A stretch of DNA of 35,697 bases from a virus. Below, piece by piece: positions 24,261 through 31,582 of the stretch; position 1 is the stretch's first letter; each line of letters starts with the position of its first letter. The DNA is taken from positions 1-35,697 of the IMG/VR virus record IMGVR_UViG_3300046167_000254; one strand, 5' to 3'. Below the pieces are notes generated by a model that searched no databases, was not told the origin of the DNA, and saw nothing but the letters and a program-made list of their open reading frames with translations. The translations under genes and the position numbers were made by a program.

Positions 24261-24926
24261 CTATGTAGGGGAAGTGGCAGACCAATCATTGACTGCGTTA
24301 GGCACATATTGCCATGTTTCGGGTGTCTTTTCAAGGGGTGTCCATGTTTCAGGCGTATTTTGTTCAACTTCCCACTTCTCAATTGCTCGGCATGTCGTAG
24401 ACAATGCCGTTGCAATTGCTGACGCGGAGAACTGCACCCGGTTAAATGTAGCAGTTGTGCTTAGTGCTGTATTAATTTGAGATGCACCGCTAAATACAAC
24501 AACTGCGTTTGATGATGTGCTAGATGATGGTGTTATATTTGATATTGCATGTCTCACACGCACCATATCTGAGCTGGTTGTGGATGTTGTGGCAATTGCA
24601 CTGCTTGAGTTACGTGTTCTTGCGCCAGCAGCGGATGTGGATGAGCTGGCAGATATTGCTGATGCAACTTCACGAACACGCTCGGCAGAACCAGACGTTG
24701 TTGATGATGTTGTGCTACTTGCAGATGCTTCACGTACTCTTTGCGCTTGTGTTGCAGTCGTGGATACTGTGATTATGTCAGATGCACTTAATCTAACACG
24801 TACTGAAGCCGCAGCAGTTGACGTAACTGTAACAATTGCGCCAGCTCCATCCGTGACAAAGCCATCTAGCCCAAAATTATATGAGCCATATGCACTGCGT
24901 CCATATCCACTGCGGTATTCAGCCAT
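24261..24926 (-). CDS. Tail protein with seven 20-residue Ser/Thr repeats (221 aa)
   Basis: The N-terminus is Tyr/Gly-rich (MAEYRSGYGRSAYGSYNFGL). Residues about 40-180 are seven copies of a 20-residue unit with the pattern Arg-Val-Arg-x-x-Ser-Ala-x-x-Ile-x-x-x-Ser-Ser-Thr-Thr, indicating a fibrous beta-stack. The C-terminus has two Thr-Pro-Glu-Thr-Trp motifs and ends with Asn-Asp-Trp-Ser-Ala-Thr-Ser-Pro-Thr. It lies just upstream of the main fibre, so it is probably a fibre segment or an adaptor between fibre and tail. The start overlaps the preceding stop. Confidence 0.65.
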   Translation of the reverse strand: MAEYRSGYGRSAYGSYNFGLDGFVTDGAGAIVTVTSTAAASVRVRLSASDIITVSTTATQAQRVREASASSTTSSTTSGSAERVREVASAISASSSTSAAGARTRNSSSAIATTSTTSSDMVRVRHAISNITPSSSTSSNAVVVFSGASQINTALSTTATFNRVQFSASAIATALSTTCRAIEKWEVEQNTPETWTPLEKTPETWQYVPNAVNDWSATSPT

Positions 24927-25306
24927 TAGTCTAGGGTAATATCAAGATCGCCTGATGGTAAGCGGAAAACATCACCTGTATCAATTGTTTTGCTTGTCGT
25001 TAATGCAGCGTAAGCAATTAAATTGCCACCAGATGCAGCATCAAACACGCCTACGTGTGTGACTGTGCCAAATGATGCTGTTGCTGTATCCCACTCGATA
25101 GCTGCGTTATTTGACGCTGTATTGCCTGATACTGTGAATGTTACAGCCTTACGACCATATCCACCGCCAGACACTTCTGTGCCACCACCTGTATCGTCTG
25201 GTGCGCCAGTGTATAATGCTATATGCCACGCTGTGGGGCGTGTTGCGCTACCCGTCGTAAACACCCACGTTAGAACTGTTGTCTCGAATGTATTAGAAAA
25301 ACTCAT
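24926..25306 (-). CDS. Small all-beta tail-fibre-associated protein (126 aa)
   Basis: A compact beta protein: MSFSNTFETTVLTWVF, then Trp-His-Ile-Ala-Leu-Tyr-Thr-Gly-Ala-Pro, Gly-Gly-Gly-Tyr-Gly-Arg, Ala-Thr-Ala-Ser-Phe-Gly-Thr-Val-Thr-His-Val-Gly-Val-Phe-Asp, and a final Phe-Arg-Leu-Pro-Ser-Gly-Asp-Leu-Asp-Ile-Thr strand. This pattern matches the phage family sometimes labelled tail-fibre or gp80-like, which probably attaches fibres. Its ATG lies two bases before the adaptor stop, and its stop overlaps the next start. The family label is from memory. Confidence 0.65.
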   Translation of the reverse strand: MSFSNTFETTVLTWVFTTGSATRPTAWHIALYTGAPDDTGGGTEVSGGGYGRKAVTFTVSGNTASNNAAIEWDTATASFGTVTHVGVFDAASGGNLIAYAALTTSKTIDTGDVFRLPSGDLDITLD

Positions 25307-25307
25307 T

Positions 25308-25928
25308 TTAATATGCCCTTATTTTCATGCGACGTCCAGAACCGCCAAATTTAGCTTTTTCGCTTGCTTGATTTATAGCATCAATTGCATTTTGGTACAA
25401 CGCTGCCCATACTTGTATTCTGGCATCATCTTTTAGGTATGGCGCAGAATGTATTAATGAACCATACAAATATGCGTCAGGATAATGCTCTAATATCCAA
25501 TTTGACGTGTTACTATCAGATAATGCGTCTGTTTTGCCGAAATAATACAATTCTGACGTGTATGTGCCATCTGGAACTGGATAAACCTCTAATTCACCTG
25601 CTGTAACTGCGTAATATGCTGGTTGCCCGCTCGTGTTTAGGTTTCTAAACTTGCGATCAAGCATTTCTGCTTGTGATATTAGCTCAAGTGGGCGTGTATC
25701 TCCGCTTGTAATGTAAAATCGTATAACTTCAAGCATATCTGCGGGTATTGCGCTGTATTGCGTGTCAATCTCGGCTGTGCTTCGTTTTTCTTGCCGCCAG
25801 TGACGGATTTGCCTGTTTAAATCTGCTTCTGCGAGTGAGACAAACGTGGATGACACGGATGTTAGGTCATCTCGGTTAAGAAAATCTGCAATATTTGTCT
25901 TTAATTCTGCATATGTTGTAATTGGCAT
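25308..25928 (-). CDS. Head-tail adaptor / tail-tubular-like protein (206 aa)
   Basis: MPITTYAELKTNIADFLNRD and the following Phe-Val-Ser-Leu-Ala-Glu-Ala-Asp-Leu-Asn-Arg-Gln-Ile-Arg resemble the N-terminus of phage adaptor proteins that dock below the portal. The all-beta middle (Ala-Tyr-Tyr-Ala-Val-Thr, Glu-Leu-Glu-Val-Tyr-Pro-Val-Pro-Asp-Gly) and a C-terminal helix (Ala-Pro-Tyr-Leu-Lys-Asp-Asp-Ala-Arg-Ile-Gln-Val-Trp) complete the pattern. Such proteins connect portal and tail tube in podoviruses. It overlaps the large upstream virion gene by one base. It is encoded far from the portal gene, in keeping with the rearranged order here. Confidence 0.7.
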   Translation of the reverse strand: MPITTYAELKTNIADFLNRDDLTSVSSTFVSLAEADLNRQIRHWRQEKRSTAEIDTQYSAIPADMLEVIRFYITSGDTRPLELISQAEMLDRKFRNLNTSGQPAYYAVTAGELEVYPVPDGTYTSELYYFGKTDALSDSNTSNWILEHYPDAYLYGSLIHSAPYLKDDARIQVWAALYQNAIDAINQASEKAKFGGSGRRMKIRAY

Positions 25929-27544
25929 TACAATAATCCCATGCTGTTTTTACGAGTTTGTTCTTCATTGTTTAACATATTATAGCCTAATAGGCCACCT
26001 ATAGGTAATGCAAACTTATATTCGTTTAGTTTTCTAAAAATATCAGCTCTTGTCATTCCCTCAACAGCATCATCATAAAGCTGTATATCATTAACGCCCT
26101 GCCGCCGTAAAATATCTTGAGCTTCAATGTTTCCTTTAGGAACAACTGCTGTTGGAAATTCTGACAGATTTAATGCTATCTTTGGCTTTGCCTCAAAATA
26201 TTCAGTTGGCATATCTTTAACTTCAGACTTAAATGAGTTAAGTATTTTTACTGCATCTGACATTGCTTCAGCAGGAGCATCAGCCCAAGATACACTTTTA
26301 CCTTGCGCTATACTTTCAAGGTAATCGTTTGCGTCTCGCCAGCTTCCATTAAAATATTTTTCTGACAAATCTGTAACGCCGCTATCTACGACGCTTTCAA
26401 ATTGACTTTTTATATCTTGCATATCATTAGAGTCAGTTTTTGCTAATAATCCCCTACTGTTTTTTATATCTTGAAAGTTATTAAATTTATCAGTTGATAA
26501 AGCCCTCATTAAACCAGCAAATCCACTAGCGCCTTTTTCAGTACCAGCCTTGTATGATTTATCTTTGTTCATTCTTTTCATAAGGGTAGGCATATCATAA
26601 TTTTGCAGTTTACGCATTGCGCCAGACGACGTTCTTGGATCTTCAGGAATTAATTTTCTTGCCATATCTCCATAAGCGCTTAAACCAGCGTACTCATCTA
26701 ATTCACCATAAGATCCAATCTTTCTACCAACTTCTCTTGATAACTCTTTTAAGTTAGAAAAATCTTTAGGGTTTACCTTAATACTTGGGTTTGCTATTGC
26801 GTACTGCGCGGTTTTCAACGCGTAATCAGCATCACTTAAAGAATTAAACACTCCTAAAATATTTTTACCCATATGATCAAAATTAGGATCTGAAGTTATG
26901 TTTCTTAAAGCCGCGTCTTCATCAACATACTCTAATATGTGCCTAGGCTGTCTTCCAGTATAAGCATCAGCAGGCCAAACTGACATATTCCTATTTGGAG
27001 CAATCTGGTCTGGCCTCATAATTAAACTTATGTCACCAAAAGTTTGTAAAGGGCTATTTGCATTAGATATAGCTATTGATGGCATTGGTATTCCGCCAAT
27101 ATCTTCAGTTGTTCTTAAGCCTTCAGTATTAAGATTATGCTGTGCAATAAGTGGAACATCATCTGCTGTCAGCCTGCTATCTGGTTTTGAAAGCCTAACA
27201 TTACCACCAGACATACCCAGCGCGTTTGGATCAACTTCAATTCGCTTGGCAGTATCAAGCAATCCTCTTGCGCCCTTCTTAATGCCAGACGCCATTGCGT
27301 CACCAAGTCCGGGTACTAACCCAACGAGAGCAGCGCCGCCTAGAGCTGCCACCATTGCATAATTAGGGTCTGGCTTTTGCAGTTCGTCGTAAACTTCTTT
27401 GGCTGCCATGGCGTCACCAATAATAGGCGTGGCTTCAGCTACAAATCTTGCGGCGTCCATTGGGGTAAAGCTCATTGGCTCTACCGCAAGTCGCTGGCCT
27501 TCTTGGGCGTAGCCTGCATAATTATTTTGGTCTAGTAAGCCCAT
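25928..27544 (-). CDS. Virion protein with membrane-like segment and possible polyvalent-type domain (538 aa)
   Basis: Residues 36-92 contain two hydrophobic Gly/Ala-rich stretches (ATPIIGDAM, then Met-Val-Ala-Ala-Leu-Gly-Gly-Ala-Ala-Leu-Val-Gly-Leu-Val-Pro-Gly-Leu-Gly-Asp), of the kind used by ejection and toxin-delivery proteins. Residues 130-180 carry HNLN, GGIPMPSIAIS and FGDISLI, a motif set I recognise from large polyvalent proteins of phages and conjugative elements. The rest is helical and charged. It is likely injected with the DNA to act in the host early. Its ATG overlaps the preceding stop. The polyvalent reading is from memory and should be tested by profile search. Confidence 0.55.
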   Translation of the reverse strand: MGLLDQNNYAGYAQEGQRLAVEPMSFTPMDAARFVAEATPIIGDAMAAKEVYDELQKPDPNYAMVAALGGAALVGLVPGLGDAMASGIKKGARGLLDTAKRIEVDPNALGMSGGNVRLSKPDSRLTADDVPLIAQHNLNTEGLRTTEDIGGIPMPSIAISNANSPLQTFGDISLIMRPDQIAPNRNMSVWPADAYTGRQPRHILEYVDEDAALRNITSDPNFDHMGKNILGVFNSLSDADYALKTAQYAIANPSIKVNPKDFSNLKELSREVGRKIGSYGELDEYAGLSAYGDMARKLIPEDPRTSSGAMRKLQNYDMPTLMKRMNKDKSYKAGTEKGASGFAGLMRALSTDKFNNFQDIKNSRGLLAKTDSNDMQDIKSQFESVVDSGVTDLSEKYFNGSWRDANDYLESIAQGKSVSWADAPAEAMSDAVKILNSFKSEVKDMPTEYFEAKPKIALNLSEFPTAVVPKGNIEAQDILRRQGVNDIQLYDDAVEGMTRADIFRKLNEYKFALPIGGLLGYNMLNNEEQTRKNSMGLL

Positions 27545-28095
27545 TAGTCAAGAAAACTTTCCGCCATACTTATCGTATTAAAAGCTCTAGCCAATGAAGC
27601 TAACCCGTTGGGCTGTGACATGCTATAAGAATAATTTTGTGGGTCTCTGTTATACATATCTGTCAGGTATTTAACAAAGCCTTGCTTGTTTGGCATTGTC
27701 ATATCTTGTAATTGAAGCATGTCTTCATATGGAAGCAGATTACTAAACGCTGAAATATCTGAGCTAGGCGATAAGTCTGGCCTCAATGGCGGTGGGTTAG
27801 TCTCAAGCAATCCAAGCTTACGCGCTACTTTATCAGGTGCTTCAGTCATCTTTGACAGCAAACCATCTTTAATTGGATCATTGCCAGCAAAGTTAGCTTG
27901 TCCAAGCGTGCCGTAATATGTTTTATCACCAATGTTTTCTACAGGTTTGCCGCCAGTAGTCATAAGCTCGCCGTTAAGATATTCCATCTCGTCGCCCGGT
28001 GTTAAGACATTGGCTAGGAACTCAGTAATACTATTCCTGTCACTTGCACCCTTATCTAGCGAGTTAAGAAAGCTTAAAAATTTATTTTGTGCCAT
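27544..28095 (-). CDS. Hypothetical virion-region protein (183 aa)
   Basis: The frame begins MAQNKFLSFLNSLDKGASDR and contains helical and Asp/Asn-rich segments (YLNGELMTTGGKPVENIGDK) and a C-terminal helix with Ala-Arg-Ala-Phe-Asn-Thr-Ile-Ser. No domain is recognised. It lies between terminase and the large polyvalent-like protein and overlaps the latter by one base (shared ATG/stop). Position suggests a protein packaged or injected with the next one, or an assembly partner. The 35 bases between it and the upstream small gene are AT-rich and carry no clear promoter. Confidence 0.55.
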   Translation of the reverse strand: MAQNKFLSFLNSLDKGASDRNSITEFLANVLTPGDEMEYLNGELMTTGGKPVENIGDKTYYGTLGQANFAGNDPIKDGLLSKMTEAPDKVARKLGLLETNPPPLRPDLSPSSDISAFSNLLPYEDMLQLQDMTMPNKQGFVKYLTDMYNRDPQNYSYSMSQPNGLASLARAFNTISMAESFLD

Positions 28096-28130
28096 AATTA
28101 TAGCCTATGCGTTGTATTTTTTACAAACTA

Positions 28131-28319
28131 TCACAATTTTTCCATATTAGCTAGTACAACACGCATTCTATCTGATAGCTTCCACGTCCCAGCGCGCCAC
28201 CGAGCAGCAAATTGTGCATCTTCCAACGATAGACCTCGGCTCATATAATTTTTAATCCACTTGTTCATCATTAAATTTTTCATCTTAGGTGACAAATTGT
28301 CAAATTTTTTTTTATTCAT
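28131..28319 (-). CDS. Small basic protein overlapping terminase (62 aa)
   Basis: The ATG at 28319 overlaps the terminase stop in ATGA. The product is basic and helical (MNKKKFDNLSPKMKNLMMNK, then Leu-Glu-Asp-Ala-Gln-Phe-Ala-Ala-Arg-Trp). The central helix with Ser-Leu-Glu-Asp-Ala could form a small DNA-binding or terminase-associated fold. No family is recognised. Translational coupling to terminase is the main support. Confidence 0.5.
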   Translation of the reverse strand: MNKKKFDNLSPKMKNLMMNKWIKNYMSRGLSLEDAQFAARWRAGTWKLSDRMRVVLANMEKL

Positions 28320-29713
28320 GCAATGCCTTTAAGATTGCGTTTAATAGACCTATTCCAACTCATACTCGCACCAGACAGTGCTGTGGCTGCGTCTGATGCC
28401 ATAGTCAAACATAATGCATCAGCTAAGTCAGGCGATTTTAGCCCGCGCTTACGCATCGCGTCCTTACTCTCAGCCTTCATCTTGCCTGCGCTGGTAAATG
28501 CGTATCGTATGCCAGTTAGCTCGGCTAAGAGCTGATCATTTTTTGGCAGCTTGCATGACCTGTCTTCCAGCCACGCTTTTGTCTTAAACCACAACTCGCT
28601 GCGCAGGTTCATGTAAGTCTTACCCATAGCAGGCGCTTCGCCAACATTAATCCCACGCACTGGAGCGCCCAGCTCACGCAGTCTATCAACTACACCGCCG
28701 CCAACACCAATACTATCCACAAGTATTTCGTTTGGGCGTAGGCTTGGCGATAAATTTTCATATTCAGCCATGACACGACCCACAGTCTGCATTAAGTCTA
28801 ATCCTTGCCACGCCTCAATATCCGTCACGACATTGCCATATCTTTTGCATAGCGCAGTCTTGTCTGTGCCAAACCTTGCGACGTCCAAGCCCCATATTGG
28901 CCTAATGTCAGGCGTAATTTCAATATCACGATGTATTGCACTTTCGGCGAGGTGAAACGGTATAATCGTATCATCGTCGGCTAATGGGAACTCGCCTAGC
29001 ACACGTATGCGGAAGGCATTTGATTCTTCGCCGTATCGCTCACGCATTTCTTCGACAAACTCTGTCGATACGAGTGGGCTATCGACGCACGACCAGCGCC
29101 TCGTCCACCAGCTCTTGGACATGCGTGTTTGGCTCTCGTAAAATGTGCCTGAAGAACGTGTGGGGTTAGATAAGAGTAGCGTGGTTGCGCTGTGGCCTGA
29201 CATAGAGCCGGCAGCAGCTTCAAAGACTTTCTCAGGCACACCAGATGCCTCATCTACCACCAATAAAACATTCTCAGAGTGAACACCTGCTAGTGCCTCT
29301 GGCGTTTCTGCGCGTGACGTTCTAGCTGATATGAAAGCCTCGGACGCTGCCGACGTTAGCTCGACGCGGTCTGATTTGGTGGTTAGCAATTGCTGTAGGT
29401 GGGGCGGCAACTCGTTAATCCAGCGTTTTAGCTCGGCAAACAATGCGTCAAACAATTGGCTTGACGTGGGGGCTGTGACAACAACTTTATTTGGGAAGCG
29501 CAGTAGGAGAAACCAGAGCATAGCCCAAGACGCTGACGTTGACTTGCCCGTACCGTGGCCTGATCGTACTGACATCTTACGCTCGCCATTCGCTATGGCG
29601 TTGAGGAACTCTTCCTGATAATCGTATGGTGTAGCGCCCAGCACCTCTTTGACGAATAACACTGGGTCATCCCGGTAGCGCAGAACAAACTCTGTTAATG
29701 GATTGTCACTCAT
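28316..29713 (-). CDS. terL: Terminase large subunit
   Basis: 465 aa from the ATG at 29713, which overlaps the small-subunit end. The frame is open to 29755 but the upstream part overlaps that gene. The ATPase half has Walker A Ser-Gly-His-Gly-Thr-Gly-Lys-Ser-Thr (about residues 50-58), Walker B VLLVVDEASGV (about 150) and a coupling Ser-Asn-Pro-Thr. The nuclease half has an RNase H-like triad in GLDVARFGTD, LVDSIGVGGGVVDRL and KSPDLADALCL. It pumps and cuts concatemeric DNA at the portal. Circular permutation of the window suits headful packaging, though the cut mechanism cannot be read here. Confidence 0.95.
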   Translation of the reverse strand: MSDNPLTEFVLRYRDDPVLFVKEVLGATPYDYQEEFLNAIANGERKMSVRSGHGTGKSTSASWAMLWFLLLRFPNKVVVTAPTSSQLFDALFAELKRWINELPPHLQQLLTTKSDRVELTSAASEAFISARTSRAETPEALAGVHSENVLLVVDEASGVPEKVFEAAAGSMSGHSATTLLLSNPTRSSGTFYESQTRMSKSWWTRRWSCVDSPLVSTEFVEEMRERYGEESNAFRIRVLGEFPLADDDTIIPFHLAESAIHRDIEITPDIRPIWGLDVARFGTDKTALCKRYGNVVTDIEAWQGLDLMQTVGRVMAEYENLSPSLRPNEILVDSIGVGGGVVDRLRELGAPVRGINVGEAPAMGKTYMNLRSELWFKTKAWLEDRSCKLPKNDQLLAELTGIRYAFTSAGKMKAESKDAMRKRGLKSPDLADALCLTMASDAATALSGASMSWNRSIKRNLKGIA

Positions 29714-30206
29714 CTGATACATCCTCATAATCTGCGTCAATCGTCTTTGCTTCACGCTCTTGGTCTTCTTTATGGATAGCCGCCAAGTCAGAATTAACTT
29801 TGCGTAGTGCGTCTAGGTGCATGTCACCCACGGATATAGTCACGTTTGTCTGGGGTCTATTGCCGTATCGCTCTTGGTTGTACGAGCCTGCCATAAATTT
29901 ACGCCACTGCACCTTCTCGCGTGTGGCGGCTATCTCGCTTGATGTGCTGCCGCCATCCAAATCATCTACCATTGTTAGACCTTGCTCTACGAGTGCATCT
30001 GCTGCCTCTTGCCTAGCTTTGCGTAGGGCTTGCTCATACTCAGGGATAGTCTTGAGAGATGTGCTGAGATACTGCCGGGAGCAATCATATTCTTTCGCAA
30101 GGGCTGTGAGTGTCGTGCCAGAGGCGATTTGCTCAAACAAGTATTCAGCACCGCCTTTGCTTAGTACATCGGCAAGTATTCTTCTGCGTAACGCTTTGCC
30201 AGCCAT
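29706..30206 (-). CDS. terS: Terminase small subunit
   Basis: I start at the ATG at 30206 because GGAGA sits six bases before it; the frame is open further to 30263 inside the HNH gene. The protein (166 aa, MAGKALRRRILADVLSKGGA) has an N-terminal helix-turn-helix around residues 35-60 (LTALAKEYDCSRQYLSTSLK), then a long helical oligomerisation region and an acidic tail ending Tyr-Glu-Asp-Val-Ser-Asp-Glu. It recognises phage DNA and loads it onto the large subunit; the two genes overlap by eight bases. Its ribosome site lies in the end of the HNH gene, coupling their translation. Confidence 0.85.
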   Translation of the reverse strand: MAGKALRRRILADVLSKGGAEYLFEQIASGTTLTALAKEYDCSRQYLSTSLKTIPEYEQALRKARQEAADALVEQGLTMVDDLDGGSTSSEIAATREKVQWRKFMAGSYNQERYGNRPQTNVTISVGDMHLDALRKVNSDLAAIHKEDQEREAKTIDADYEDVSDE

Positions 30207-30216
30207 TGGTGTTCTC

Positions 30217-30774
30217 CTATCTCCCGTGGTTAGGGTGAAAATTATATTTTTTTTCGGCGGCACTTCTAGCAGATGCAGCTTCTTTTATATCATCGTAATA
30301 TCCAAGAATAATTTTTTTTCTTCTAACACCTATTTGCGCACGCCATTTTGACGATTGTTTATCCCAATGCACACCTATAAATCCGCTTTTGTTGGTGCAG
30401 GGGCGTTTTTGATTTCTTGCATTTTCCATCATGCTAACACACCTTAAATTTACTATGCGGTTATCTTTTGTATTTCCATTAATATGATCAATTTGTTTAT
30501 CAGGCCATTTGCCGTGGTATAATGCCCAAGCAACTCTGTGAGCGCTGTAAGCTTTTTTATTAATCTTACATCTAGGATAACCTTGCCCATCGGTGTATAA
30601 AGCTGTTTCCTTGCCGGCAAACTTAGTATTCCAATATTTAACACGTTTTTCGACGCCTAAAGTTTTTGGCGAAAATTGTTCTTTGGTTCTCTTGAGCCAA
30701 TACATTCTGCCCGTCTCTGCGTCATACCGTATTGTCTTGCGTAAATACTCTACAGTTGGTAATTCTTTTCTCAT
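30217..30774 (-). CDS. HNH homing-type endonuclease with AP2 DNA-binding domain
   Basis: 185 aa. The HNH_3 core is Ser-Ala-His-Arg-Val-Ala-Trp (about residue 78) and Gln-Ile-Asp-His-Ile-Asn-Gly-Asn-Thr-Lys-Asp-Asn-Arg-Ile-Val-Asn-Leu-Arg (about 95-112). An AP2-like domain follows (SGFIGVHWDKQSSKWRAQIG, then Ala-Ala-Ser-Ala-Arg). This is the layout of free-standing homing endonucleases that spread between phages. It lies immediately before the terminase genes, a frequent site for them, and ends 10 bases before terS. It has its own candidate promoter and palindrome upstream. It may also act as a packaging-associated nuclease, as some HNH proteins do. Confidence 0.85.
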   Translation of the reverse strand: MRKELPTVEYLRKTIRYDAETGRMYWLKRTKEQFSPKTLGVEKRVKYWNTKFAGKETALYTDGQGYPRCKINKKAYSAHRVAWALYHGKWPDKQIDHINGNTKDNRIVNLRCVSMMENARNQKRPCTNKSGFIGVHWDKQSSKWRAQIGVRRKKIILGYYDDIKEAASARSAAEKKYNFHPNHGR

Positions 30775-30806
30775 CGCGGCTATCCTTTCTTATCTATTGC
30801 CGTGTA

Positions 30807-30840
30807 GGTGCATTACTTTTTGCAGTTCAAGTAATGCACC
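30807..30840. promoter_or_regulatory. 12-bp perfect inverted repeat next to a -10 box ahead of the HNH gene
   Basis: GGTGCATTACTT (30807-30818) and AAGTAATGCACC (30829-30840) are perfect inverted arms around a 10-base loop. On the minus strand a TATAAT (30846-30841) abuts the right arm, so the palindrome covers the expected transcription start. No T-run follows in either direction, so a repressor operator or a 5' leader hairpin fits better than a terminator. Confidence 0.6.
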
Positions 30841-31182
30841 ATTATACTTTAAATTATTTTTTTTCGAGAAGCAACATAGGCAATTGTGTGCGTGAGATTA
30901 TACACACACACTACCCCCGTAGAATCCGTTGACGGGGGGGGCTTCCTCGCTGCGCCAGATGTGTAGTTTCGCCTAAATGGAACAACGCATAGCTCATATT
31001 AGCTGTATATTGACCGATATTAGGCTAACCCATTGTAATCATTAGATATACTGTAGATTTACCTGTATATGTCCGATAATGTATATTATGTTAACTTTCA
31101 GTTTATCCGAAACTATTGACTATAGATTTGCTTTTGTTTACGCGAGTGCGCCCGTGCAACGGCGTGCCAATGTGTTGTATCG

Positions 31183-31214
31183 CACGTTCTACTATCACGT
31201 TCTACCGTCACGTT
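31183..31214. repeat. 13-bp tandem repeat (CACGTTCTAC plus 3)
   Basis: CACGTTCTAC begins at 31183 and 31196, and CACGTT again at 31209, giving a strict 13-bp period over two and a half copies. It sits 15 bases beyond the stop of the 67-aa gene. An iteron-like protein-binding array is possible, but it is short. Confidence 0.6.
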
Positions 31215-31228
31215 ATGCTGCCAGTAAG

Positions 31229-31432
31229 TCAATGCATTGTCTGCCCTGCTTCCTCTAGCACTTGCTCATGCAGCTCTATGAGCGCCTCTGCTAATGATTG
31301 CAGTACAGTCTGAGCTGGCACAATGGTAAGCCTATCTGTTATGTAATCGCATAGCTCGTTAAGCTCATGGTCTGCGTCATCACTATCAGCACAATGTAAA
31401 TCTAATGTTAAGTTAATGATAAACTCAGACAA
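31229..31432 (-). CDS. Hypothetical small acidic protein (67 aa, TTG start)
   Basis: The frame starts at TTG (31432) with GGAG about eight bases upstream; no ATG occurs in a suitable place. The product is acidic and helical: Ser-Glu-Phe-Ile-Ile-Asn-Leu, then Cys-Ala-Asp-Ser-Asp-Asp-Ala-Asp-His-Glu and a long amphipathic helix to Met-His. It could be a small regulatory or host-inhibiting protein, but no family is recognised. The folded region just upstream would form its 5' leader. The unusual start lowers confidence. Confidence 0.5.
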   Translation of the reverse strand: MSEFIINLTLDLHCADSDDADHELNELCDYITDRLTIVPAQTVLQSLAEALIELHEQVLEEAGQTMH

Positions 31433-31452
31433 CGTCTTGCTCCGGGTAATGT

Positions 31453-31550
31453 GGGCGTGCAGTGAGGAAAGATAACCGCACGCCCTAGTTAAGCGGGCGT
31501 CGCATTGAAATGCAAAACAATGCGTCGGGAGGAGGAGAACCCGCTAACTA
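31453..31550. ncRNA. Candidate structured RNA or leader (two hairpins)
   Basis: Element A: GGGCGTGC (31453-31460) pairs with GCACGCCC (31478-31485), 8 bp. Element B: TAGTTAAGCGGG (31486-31497) pairs with CCCGCTAACTA (31540-31550) over 11 bp with one bulged A, and encloses CGCATTG (31501-31507)/CAATGCG (31518-31524). The two elements touch directly. On the minus strand they lie between the DUF6378 stop and the ribosome site of the 67-aa gene. The strand is uncertain because the arms are symmetric. Confidence 0.45.
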
Positions 31551-31582
31551 TACTATGCCTCAAGTGAGGCTGTTGTTCAAGC

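Larger units (their letters stand above)
30775..31228. other. Intergenic regulatory island upstream of the HNH-terminase block
   Basis: These 454 bases hold no convincing gene. They contain the HNH palindrome at 30807-30840; a CCCCCGT (30914-30920)/ACGGGGG (30932-30938) hairpin with an eight-G run (30934-30941); near-repeated CTGTATAT...CCGATA elements near 31003-31020 and 31063-31078; and a 13-bp tandem repeat at 31183-31214. The motif ATGTCCGAT (31069-31077) is the complement of ATCGGACAT found in the primase iteron region. Late-promoter control, a packaging site near terS or a secondary origin are possible; the sequence does not decide. Confidence 0.5.

Noticed and set aside
23878-24939. 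Long Val/Ala-rich plus-strand frames opposite the tail genes
   Set aside because: They arise from the complement of Ser/Thr/Ala-rich repeat codons; no start signals or domains.
29800-30351. A 183-aa plus-strand frame opposite terS
   Set aside because: Antisense to the small terminase and HNH end; Cys/Ser/Arg-rich with no recognisable fold.
30775-31228. tRNA or retron RNA in the regulatory island
   Set aside because: No cloverleaf with a CCA-like end, and no reverse transcriptase nearby.
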